Assembly (NCBI GenBank): GCA_028565635.1
Contig: JAOXYB010077055.1
Coordinates: 1-23,406 of the forward strand
Length of the DNA: 23,406 bases
Direction: 5' to 3'
Origin: Phoronis ovalis
Lineage: Eukaryota > Phoronida > Phoronidae
The notes below the pieces were generated by a model, which saw only the letters and a program-made list of their open reading frames with translations, was not told the DNA's origin and made no database searches. Within the stretch, counting starts at the first letter, position 1, and each line of letters opens with the position of its first letter. The position numbers were made by a program, and so were the translations under genes. Positions 8,681 to 19,600 of the stretch are shown piece after piece.

Positions 8681-11600
8681 TTAATTGGAATTATCTGTGT
8701 CTGATTCATATAAAGCACCATGCCTTGGTACTTTCATTATTTTTCTCTTTACCTTTCTGGAGATTTGTGCGGTACTCAGTTCGGTAGCCAAAGATTCAAC
8801 TGAAGCATTGTATGCATCTGAAGAAATTGAAGAAATGACTGCATATCGTTCAGGACTATGCTCCTTTTTTGTGGCGGTCTTCCTATGATGCCCAAATGTT
8901 TCCGGTGAAGACTGATTGCATTTAACATACTGCTCAGGAGATTTATTAATGTCATGTTCTTTGTGTTTTTTCTGTTTAATATGATCATCAGTCTCACTTT
9001 TTGGGTGAGAAGATTCATCAGCATCAAGTTTTTTAGTCTGATGTCTTTTGTGGGTAAAGTGCTTATGCTTGGTACACTCCTGTAAGTCATTCCTTTTTGT
9101 ATCTTTTGCAGAACTCTCAAAATCTTGGTTTTCAAGCACTTTTGGTGCAAGCTGTCCAGTATGTTCTTGCAATTCATCAGATGTCATATCAAGAGATGCA
9201 AGACCAAGTTCTTTCTCGTGTGCTGAAATGTTTGGTGAAAATTGATTATATCCAACCAGACCCTCAGGTTTTTCCTCGCCATCATATGTGTTACATTCAT
9301 ATGTTTCCTGTGTACTTTGTTTGTTTATAATCTGTTTCCGCCTCTCTTTTGTAACAGTGGCATCACAATAGTCCTGATCATATTTTTTAGATTCACGAGT
9401 TTCTGGTGAAAGTAGTTTTATCTTAATTTTAATTTGTTCAGGTACATCTTCTTTCCAGTCTTCTGTGACAGTTACTTCATGAGATTCCTGATGATTATGC
9501 TTTTTAAGTCGATGTGCTTTTGGTAATTTTTTATGTTTCCTTTCAACCTGTACATCTTCATTACCTGTTAATTGATTCATCTGATCATCATGCATTTTGA
9601 ACTTGTGTACTACAGGTGATTTTTGTCTTGTTTTGGTAATTTGAGGAATGTCTTGTTTTATTGTGTGTTCATGAGATTCCTGACCATCCCTGTTTTTAGA
9701 TCTAAATGCTCTTGGTGAATGTCGTTTGTTGTTAATATCATGTTCATACGTATCCTCCGGCACATTCACATACTCCTGTACATCTTGCTTTTTTGATGTG
9801 AATGGTTTTAGCGAATGTTGTTTCTTTTTAATGAGCTTTTTATTATCCACTGCACATGTTAGGTCATGAGACTCATGCTTTTCAGATCCTTGTGCTCTTG
9901 GCAAATTTTGGATTTGTTTAATATGATTCTCCAAGTTTTCAACTGATATTACCTCTATAGGTGCATGACTTTCATTTTTTCTATTCTTGGGAACCTTTGA
10001 GGATTTACGACATTCATCTTTATTATGGTCTTTATGGTAACTGTATTCAGCCGTCTGTTCTGTTTTAGGTGAAGTTTTTCGTTTTCTTTTCCTATTTTTT
10101 ATAGCTTTATCATCAATTTGACCTTGTGCTTCACTAACAGCAGGTTGTTCATATTTTGCACTTGGATCTTTGTTAGTGTCATGGATGTGCTCAGCAGTTG
10201 TTGGTGAGATTTTTTTCTTTGAAGTTTTTGAAGGTGAAGCTTTTCGCTTTTTTTTCTGTTTTTTTACAGCTGTACCATTAATTTGTTCATATTTTTCATG
10301 GTGATCGTTGTCCGTGTCAGGAATGTGCTCAGTGATATTGTTTAGGTTTTCTTCAGGAATTAGAGTCACTACATTCTTCTGCTTGTCTTCAAAGGTTGTA
10401 CTTTGTTTTGAAACATCACATTTTTTATCATTTATGTACTCTTCACTTTGCTCCTGTATATATGCCAAATTTTGTCTTTCGGATGTAGCTGTACTGAATT
10501 GCTTAGTTTCTGGAGAGATAATTTGTAACATTTTCATGTCATCGTTTTCAATCTGAGGTGACAATCTTTTAACACTCATTGTGGCCAAATTTGTTAAAAG
10601 GTCTGGTGTGAAAGGTTTTTGACTCACTTTGGGTATTGTGTTCTGCTGATCAGCTGCATCTTTCTCCTTATTGAGTAAGGGCAGTAAAGGGCTTCTTTCC
10701 TTTGTGCCAAATGCAGTGATCAAATCTTTTGCAGGAGCTGAGAGTTCAAAACCAGTTTCGTGCTTGTTAATTTTTTCAAGTTCATGTAATATTTTTACTA
10801 TCTGAGACCCTGTGTACTTGGGAATTTGTCTTGATTTCTCTCGAATGGTTGCCTAATAATCGAAAGGAAACGGGACATTCAGAAAAATTATACAAAGTCC
10901 TTCTTAATTATACACTATTGTTTGCCATTCTACATATTTCTTGAAAGTATAAGGTATATGAAGAGATAAACTTTGAAGCAATAATACATGCGAAGAGATA
11001 AACTTTGAAGCAATAATACAAAATGTTTCGCAGATAGTTCATAGTTTGATTGCTGTTAAAATAAGATAAATCAACCTACAGCCAACATCATTTGGCCTGG
11101 CCTTACTAGGAAAATTATGCCACCGTTTCCTTTGATTACTAGTCCACTTAGGGTTGCAAAGGTTTCCTCTTTGAATCATCTTTTAAACCTCTTTTTTCTG
11201 GAGTAGTTACCTAGCAAAATGAAAACTAAGTCAAAATGTTTCCTAAGACCGGGCCAAATTGAAATGGACTAATAGGTTGGCTATTTTGTCTTACAACAAG
11301 CATACTGGGTATTGCCATATTGTAACTAATCTAGACGACTCTACCTGGTTTCCATAATTCACTGTAGTAAACCTACAAATTCTCAACAGCAGTGAAATTA
11401 GACATCAAATACTTCAACCTTTTAGCCAATGAAATTTGGCCTGGCCTTAATCAGCTGTCTACTATGTGCTTAATAACTAAAGCCATTTTTGTTAATTGCT
11501 AAATGCATAATTAAACACCTGTAAATGTTTTATTGAGTGCACACCATCAATGAAACAACATAGTAAAGATGCCTTTTGAAAACTGTAAATAACATACTCA

Positions 11601-13317
11601 GAAGATAAAAAAATAACATTAAGTTTATAATAACTTTGAAATAAATTTATCGACTTGGAATCTTAATCCCAGGGTCCTTTGGTTATATTTTGGGATGGAT
11701 ATGTGCCACTGAAGGTAAAATGTTTGGACCAACTCCACACCAAAAATGTGTAAAATTGGAACCTAAAATTCCAAAACATACCCATAAATTTCAATGCTTT
11801 TTAATCTTTAAAATGCTGTTATTTGTTTTATATATTGTAAATAAGTTCTGTATTTTGTAACACTTAGCAGGAGTATCAATTTCAGTTTTTAAAAACATTT
11901 ATAATAATTTAAAATCATCAAATATATCAGCTAAAATCAGTGAAACATGGTTCGTTTAGCATGGATAATCAAACTTCAAACTGGTTTATCTTATTGTTAC
12001 AAATTAGAGTGATGAAAGATTCAAAATGTCTGAGCAAACTTTCCTCTAAATAAACTATGTCTGTTAAATCTCCATGGAGGGAACTTGACAAAAATGTTGG
12101 TAGGGTTGTGAAGCCCTGACCCAGTGGTAAATAAGAAATACACCAAGAAATACGTCCTGCGGTAAACAAATATTTTTTGAAATATACCCTGCGGTAAATA
12201 ATCCATTAAGAAAAGCATACCCTGTGTAAGTAAAGCTTTGAGAAGCATGAAAAACATACCCTGTGGTAATTGCAGGAGCGGAAGGAGAGCCTATTGGGCT
12301 GCATGTATATACAGCAGCTTTAAACGACAGCATCCCATGGGTTAAATTTGGTTTAAATACCTGAACTCTGGGTACTGCCTTCTGCTTGGTGTGAACAGCT
12401 ATGTCAGATTGTGACTGCAGTAGCAAATCTGAAGGTTTATCTTTTGGTTCAAGTATCTCGGAGCTTACAGCTTCCACATTTGTGCCACCCTCTGTAGATG
12501 TGCGTCCAAAATAACTATCAGCTAAAATGAAAGTTTAATAGTACTCTAGATATTAATCAACTGTTTGTGGTTAAATGAAGGTATAAAGAAGTGTATAATA
12601 TTTCAAATTACATTTTAGTGATGAAGATGAATAGGCAGACATATATGAACTGAAAAAAAGCCATTTGGGGGGGGGGGGGGGGATTTAAAAATTAAAGTTT
12701 TTTTCCAAAATGCCTGCTTATCAGATTATGATAAGTATTTTGAACCATTCATTTTTTTTTATTTAGAAATTGTGTTATAATAACCTACTCTTTTGTTTTT
12801 TAAATTTTATTTGACACAAGAAAACAATATTATTACAAAAATACAGTATAACATAATAAAGTAAGCAGTGCTAATTGACGGTGTTAAGTATTAACTAGAA
12901 GCTACTCTTACTATTTATATTATAAGTAGTGACATTTCTCTATTACTCTGGTGAGTAATAAAATCCTGGCGAGTGCCAGGAATAGCATGCATTAAAATAA
13001 CATTTTAAGTACTGAAAAATTTGTGAATTCACATTTGCGCTAATACACCGTAAATAAATAAAAATATCCTACTGTAAAAGCAGAGTATCTCTCAACACAG
13101 TACTACTTTCCAACAGTTTTTAAAAATCTGATTCAGCTTTATTGAGCCATCTTTACAGTTTTATTAGATTGTTATCTTCGAGACAGAAAACAAACTACCA
13201 ACCTGAGTGCTTATATGATGCCAGTTGCTGTTTCCGCAATAAATCCAATTTCCTCTTGTAATACTTTTTATCCATATTACATTTATCTATGTCTTCTAGA
13301 AAGGTAAAACTATCCAT
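8681..13317 (-). CDS. Lys/His/Glu-rich disordered protein, 815 residues, unidentified
   Basis: Exons: 13203-13317 (donor GTTGGT), 12361-12521 (donor GTATTT), 8681-10852 (TAA stop). Phases agree; total 2,448 nt. The N-terminus MDSFTFLEDIDKCNMDKKYY leads into a charged, helical stretch. A conserved-looking segment at residues 97-128 includes REKSRQIPKYTGSQIVKIL and HELEKINKHETGFEL. Residues from about 136 to the end are low-complexity, rich in K, E, H, D, Q, S and T, with recurring SPET/SPK motifs. Residues 266-302 and 312-353 are a degenerate duplication: EHI-DT--D---KYEQ, then KKQKKKRKASPSKT or KNRKRKRKTSPKTE, both nuclear-localisation-like. Later units share KK-x-x-x-QESHE. The C-terminus is again basic (SRKVKRKIMKVPRHGALYES). 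A nuclear or cytoskeletal scaffold is a guess; I recognise no family. Its start lies 339 bp after the CATSPERG stop, same strand. Confidence 0.8.
10960..11020 (+). repeat. 29-bp tandem duplication
   Basis: The 29-bp sequence GAAGAGATAAAC...AATAATACA occurs at 10960-10988 and again at 10992-11020 with no mismatch, a period of 32 bp. It is intronic. Confidence 0.85.
12071..12310 (+). repeat. repeat element with ACCGCAGGGTAT units
   Basis: The left end, CATGGAGGGAACTTGACAAA followed by ATGTTGGTAGGGTTGTGA and CCCTGACCC, matches the left end of the element at 15921. On the minus strand the body is about five degenerate units of TTACCGCAGGGTATGTTTTTC (near 12255, 12222, 12190, 12157 and 12127). 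Open frames across it read as repeated peptide fragments and are not genes. It abuts the donor of exon 2 of the disordered-protein gene. Confidence 0.7.
12522..13202 (-). other. intron 1 of the disordered-protein gene
   Basis: A 681-bp GT-AG intron (GTTGGT...ATTTTAG), AT-rich. Its only marked feature is the G16 run at 12667-12682. Confidence 0.65.
12667..12682 (+). repeat. homopolymer run of 16 G
   Basis: Sixteen consecutive G in an AT-rich intron. Such a run can form a G-quadruplex and is prone to length error in sequencing, so its true length is uncertain. Confidence 0.9.
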
Positions 13318-13656
13318 TTATATTTAGTATTCATTGAAGGACAATCGCAAGCTAATTTGGACAATTTCTCAAATAAAAGGTTTTTTTTGAAGAATTTAGT
13401 GCACCAGTAAGAAATGCGAAATGCATTTAGTTCTAGAGTTTTAAGAGACTGTGCTTTATATGCCAATGCTTTCTTTGTTCAAGAATTCTTAAATTTTACA
13501 ATACCATAGATCAAAACCTTGGCAAGAAATATGAATCAGTATGCTCATATATCAACTGAAATCAAAATCGCTGTAATAACTGAAGAAAAATAAATTATTG
13601 TGATCTAATATTTACTTATTTATGTGTTCTGCAGAGATTATTTCATTGTTTTTGCC
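13318..13656. other. short intergenic region between tandem minus-strand genes
   Basis: It separates the TAA of CATSPERG (13657-13659) from the ATG of the disordered-protein gene (13315-13317). It must hold both the CATSPERG 3' end and the promoter and 5' UTR of the next gene. I see no clear TATA box or AATAAA on the minus strand. A 5' non-coding exon farther upstream cannot be excluded. Confidence 0.5.
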
Positions 13657-16600
13657 TTACAGATTGAAATACTGTCCTGCAACAGCAACTTCAGAAGAGC
13701 CAATGAAATTATTAAATCACAGAAATTTAAATTAGACGTGGAATAATATAAATCTAAACACTAATGCAATAGCACAACTACGCATGATGGATGTAGAAAG
13801 AAATAATTACGCAAAAGCATTCCAACATACCGTCTTCAAAATCATCTTGAGAAACCTTTATTCTTCCACAACAATGACGTATTTTGTACACAAATTTATA
13901 CCAAATTCTGTAGTTATCTTTCACACACCGAAAACAAGTCAAAATAACTAGGCAAAAAATTGCAATAGTCATCTATAAAATAAACATAAAAGACAAGTAT
14001 TAGATTAATAGCTGGAAATAGGGGATGTTAAACAACATAATGTGGAAAGACATGAATGCCAGTATATTCTGCATTCTACTGTTGTTTTAAATAATAATGT
14101 ATAAAATACTATATTGCAGTTTGACATTGGAAAGAATACTATGTAGTAAAGCTTAAGGAATGGAATAAGCAAAAAAACCTGAAAATACTTAATTATCTAA
14201 CTCACAACAGAAAATTTGCAAGAAAGGGCAGTTGGACAATTTTACCACAAGCACAACATAAGTACATGTATATTTACAGTAACATTCAAAAAAGGAAAGT
14301 ACTAGTATATTATCTAAGATGATTTGATATTTTTAAGCATACTTATATACCAGCTGTCTTCTTAACATGTCACTGAGTGACATGCCAGTTGATACATATG
14401 TATCCAGTTAAAGAATAATATGAATAAGAATTGTTTTATAAGTAGGGTTATTGATCTTGACAGTATGATTCAAACCATGTTTGAAATGTTACCAGTGAAT
14501 ACTTACTGCTATGATTAATAAAGCTGTAGGAATTGCTGCCATTGGCAAACATTGTACTTTAATATAATAAGTAATAGTGTGTTCGCAAAATGTCGATTCC
14601 GAATCCACATCCCTATCAAAAAAAAAAAGCTATAACCTGTAACTTTATTTACAGAAAATTAAAACGACAAATTTATATTCCTACTGTAAACTTAATAGTT
14701 TAATAAAATCTCAATTCTTGCTGGTTATTAGCAGAAAATTATTATCAACTATTAGGAGCCTTTCAAGCTACAGTTTCGTCCACCAGGGCACAATGAATAG
14801 AATGTGTGATTTGAGGGTTAGATTAGCATTTAACCAAAAATATATGTTTTTCTTCAAAAAATCAATCTATTTATTTTCACAAGCCCTCCTAGTGGCCATT
14901 ATGGTAAACCGCAATTCAAAAGGTCATACGCAAGTGAAACAAAATATAAAATTCATCACAAATTTGGTGTTAGTTATATACATATGGAAAATTTATAATT
15001 TTTAGATTAATAAGTTACTTTCAAGATGACTCACTTATTAGAAAATTCCATTTTAAAAATATATTGTGTAATTTTTAAAAATCTGGGCAGTACATTGGCA
15101 CAGGGGGAACCTCCATTGCAAACCCAAGAAATGCCACGAGTCTTGTAGGTAAAAATAGGGTATCCTGTATATCCATGGGCTTGAAGTGGTTCATCCTTAA
15201 TGGGGCTCCAGATAAGAGAGTTGCTAGATGTAACATCTCTATAAAACACAACAATCAGTGTACATAAAATGTTACAACTTAATCAAACAGCTAGGAGTCA
15301 CAAGCTGGGCCAAAGGGTATTTTATTACTGTTCTTTGATTGGTTGATGACTAGAGAAATTAAGTAGCCAGCTTTAAGGAAATTTGTTTTATATTGTCTAC
15401 ATTGCAACAACAAAATGTATTTACGGCTAAATAAATCTTTAGCTAATGATGTTACCAAATTCAGTATAAATACACTTACTGATTATTGTACAAATAAATT
15501 TCTTCCTGTGAATAATTTCTAATGCTTTCCCATGTTTTGCCACCCCCAACAATTTTCAGTGTGTGATTACCATTAAAATGTCCATTTTCTCCAGTAACTC
15601 TGTCAACAATTGTGAAAGTTGGATAATAACCTAAAAAAATAATATTGATATGTAATCGACTTTAGACAGCAATAAAGTTTAGTCTTACCAACAAAACTTT
15701 TTAGTGTATCATACCTTCAGCAGTGTTTGTCACCTGCATTGGAGACAGAGTTGTATTATTTAGTTCAGATAAGGAATGATTGAGCTTCTCACCAGAACAG
15801 GTGGACACCAAAGTAATGACCCCAATTACGCAGTTGCATGATTGGAAAATTCATTCTTTTTAAATGCAATTAAAATTCATCACAATCAAATATTAAAGTA
15901 ATTTCTTGAAAGGAAGTTTAAACCCAGGGGGACTTGTCAAAATGTAGGTAGGAGTGACCCTAAAAATATACTGTCTTAATGAAAAAAACATGTATGCCCT
16001 AGAAAGAACTCTCCCACATTTATATACCCTGTAGCAAAGAAATATGTTCAAATTTACAGACCTTCCATTTTTCATAGCTGTCTCAAATGCGTTTTCCAAG
16101 AAATACACCTTGTGGTAAATGTCGAATAATTTTGAAAATACATCCTGTGATAAATATCCAATAAAATGTTTCTAATAAAAATACGTGTCATAGACAGACA
16201 GGTAAAAAGGGAAGCAAGAGTAGAACCATCTGAACTACCCATAATCCACCTTAAAAGAGGAGCGAACCTAGACCATCCTTAGTTAGTCAAGCAAGTTTAT
16301 TCAAATGTTATATTCGATTGAAGGTAGTGAAAGTATCATAACAGTATTATAGCCACATCTAACCAGAGCTAAGGACACAATAGAGAGGATTAGCTACATT
16401 TTTTGAAATTACTTGACTGTATGGGTATGGGAAGCTACCTATACATGTTGCAATTTGTAGTAGAAACTGTTTAGCTATAAGTTTGTGTTAAAGCTTACGT
16501 ATTGAATTACGGCACCAAGGAAACGCCAATTATCTAAGTCAAAAACATCTCAAATTGCTTCTTTAAAAACTAATGAGAGTGCTAAAGCCGTATCTTTAAA

Positions 16601-19600
16601 ATAGCAACAGAAATACAGACCAAATAGTAGGAAAAAATCCGAGGAAAATTAGGCAAGAAACTAGGATGCAAAAGTACTTTTTCCAGTTTTGACATGCCGT
16701 AAACTTTTGTATTTCGATAAATTTTCTACCAAACTTCAAAGAAATTGATAAAATTTGACGGAATATTATTTTATACACTTCAATCTAAGTGAGAAATAAT
16801 AACGGAATACAAGTGCAAATTCGTGAAAAAATTACATGTTTATTAGTAACTTGTCAACCGCTGTTTACTCATTGAAAACTGGAATTTTACACATATGACA
16901 TAGCATTCTCAACAAAAATCGATGACATCACATGAGATACACGTACAAGTTCTGCCCAGAAAATTGTAGCTAAACCTCTCTCATCATAATATGATACACA
17001 CATTTCAACAGAATAAAATACACAGATGAATAAGCATGGTTCTTAAATTTGAAGCTGAAGTTTTATTTCCTAAGCCTTTCCAATACTTGCCATTCTCATA
17101 GAGCAAACAGGTGACATTAGTTTCCTCTTCTATACATCCAAAATCTGTTGCATATTCATAACTTAGGGCTGCTAGCGTTGATTTATTGTCATATGTAACG
17201 TGTATACCTGGTGGACATCCTACCATTACATTGATAGGATAAAGGCCCTAGAAAATTCCAAGTGCAATGGATGCCACTGGAGTGATTACAATTAAAATGT
17301 CCATACAATGTATATAGATGTTGAATAAATATACAAAAGGTCCTGGTTACTAAAAGTAAAGAAATATTACTACATCTCAGTGTTATCTGGCAATGAGACA
17401 AAACGTCTACTCACAAAAACCCCCAAATGGTGAAATGGAAACTGCAATTAGAAAGTGTATTATTCCTACGCTATTGCTGTAAAAATGAAACTACCTGTAA
17501 CTCTGTCCGATATCCATCATAATTAAAGCACTTAAAGTCTGAATTTGACACTTTAATGATTATTGACACAGGCATTGATTTGTGTAAAAATGCTTTAAAG
17601 TCATCTTTTGATATCCTACTGCCATTAACAGTCAGGCTCACCTGGAACAGAACACATTAAAATAAGAACATTAAATCACTACCTGTATATTTCAGATTAA
17701 GTACATTTTTAAGTGCAGGCACTTATTTTAGGGCGGATATATATAATACAACCCAATTTTTATTACTTAAATATTCTTGTCTTGTTAAAATTAATCCTAA
17801 ATCCCAAACTTGTCTCATTCACCTGTTGAAAAAGAACCTTTGAAAAGAAACAACCAAGCTGAAGCAGGTTTCAGTTATTTCTAATTAAGTAAAGCTTAAA
17901 TATGTTCTACTACAGGCAGCAAGATGAAAATATTGGATAGCATGTTATTCTATTGAACAATAAATAGTTTTAAAAAATGTAAAGTAGAGCTTACTTCGTA
18001 CTTGACAGAGTTGTTTACAGCAAAAACATGTTTATTTATGGACACATTTAGAAATGAGCTATTAGAAATAGTTATAGACAGAGCAAGATCTTCAGGTGGA
18101 AACAAATTTTCAGTTTCAGTTTCTGGAAAAAATAAAAAGCAAGCATGCAATGACAAAGAATAAAATAAAAATCCTGGGCTATATAGCTATATACTTTATA
18201 GTATCCAAGCACACATGCACTAAACAAAAATCAAAGCATGAAATTATAAGGAACATTTTTATTTTTGGGTAAGGAAGAGAATGGTTTTTGACATGGCATT
18301 CATTTTGGATTTAAAAAAATATAAAGAATAAAAAGTAAAAATGTAATGCTGATATTAAAGGAATTTGAAAAAAATGACAAAAACTGGAATTGAACCATGG
18401 ATCTTTGGATCTTCAGCCTAACACTCTCTCATCTATGCCATTTATCCTGCTATATTATCAATCACATTAGTCTCAGTATATTGTAATTGCACTTCGCTGG
18501 GTGTCTTATCCTTTCGTATTGGGACTTAAATTTTAAATACCATGACCACAGCATATTATTAAAACATGTACAAAATAGGAGCTGTGAGTATACATGACTG
18601 CAATATATTATTTCAGCTAATCACATTACTTTGATATTCTGTTTTCCGTCACAAAGTAGCACGCAATTCGTTGCTTTCAGCCAAAACTCAGTAAGCGCAA
18701 TTGCTATGCAAACAGATGTTGGTGGCGCCACCATGTGTCACCCTGATTTGATGTGTGGTGGTTTATAGTAGGATGGAGCCAGGAAATGGTCATTACTAAC
18801 AATGCTTTGCACAGTCCAGTAGAACTATCCAAAAAGCATTGTTGACACTGAACCACGTAAGGGATCATATCACACAATCCTATGCATGAACTATCCAAAT
18901 AACATTGTCGGTACTGAAACCCACAAAAGATTGTGTGAATTGGAAGACCGATGAAACAACTATGTATCCTGAATAGCTATACTACCTCAGTGTTCACCTT
19001 GGCACAATTCAGAATGTCATATAATTATGTCTATATCGTAACCAATTTTGTGTTGAAAGTTTCAAGGAGTAAGAAAAACATGCACATGCAATACGCTGCT
19101 ATTTCAGCATTGATACTACCAATTAAAGATGAAAGTTTTGTTAGGTATACTGACCTATTTTATGCGCTGTTTCCAAACTGAGCCAAACTCTCATATGAAA
19201 TGTTTCATGTAAATCAATGTATATAACATTTGGCACACTTTTGCTTATTGTCAGATGGTTTTTATCCTCAAACACCTAGCAAGAAAATAAATCTAACTTG
19301 TTGCATGGATACTGTATTTCTTAATATCTAGCAATGGGAAGACTGGTTAGAATATTACAGTATGTTACGGACAATCATTAACTAAATTGGGCTATTTAAA
19401 TAAAAGAGCTTTTTTGAAGGTCAGAATTTGTATCACAAAATATTATTCTGATGAAAAACAAAGTTTCCTGTTGATTTTTTTCTCATTATAATTTCAGAAT
19501 CGAATGCAACTGCTTATGAGTATATTACCGGTTATGATGACAATGCACATACTTTTAGAAGTATCCAACTTTAAAACGATATAACTTTGTGGAAGCAGCA

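Larger units (their letters stand above)
10853..12360 (-). other. intron 2 of the disordered-protein gene
   Basis: A 1,508-bp GT-AG intron (GTATTT...TTATTAG). It contains a 29-bp tandem duplication (10960-11020), a short dispersed motif ATTTGGCCTGGCCTTA at about 11091 and again at about 11433 (with a related inverted form near 11250), and a repeat element at 12071-12310. No gene seen. Confidence 0.65.

Noticed and set aside
8776-10556. Open frames of 65-133 codons in other frames, on both strands
   Set aside because: They lie within the long exon of the disordered-protein gene and owe their openness to its low-complexity codons.
12021-12257. Overlapping open frames of 66-78 codons on the minus strand
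   Set aside because: They run through the ACCGCAGGGTAT repeat array. Only the stretch 12361-12521 of a longer frame is a real exon.
14718-15005. 95-codon plus-strand open frame
   Set aside because: It lies inside a CATSPERG intron on the opposite strand and has no recognisable content or splice partners.
19484-19580. Plus-strand strong acceptor (ATTATAATTTCAG) followed by an open frame ending HTFRSIQL stop
   Set aside because: No partner exon on the plus strand was found in this region, which belongs to a minus-strand gene. It overlaps the tentative micro-exon, which is one reason that call is weak.
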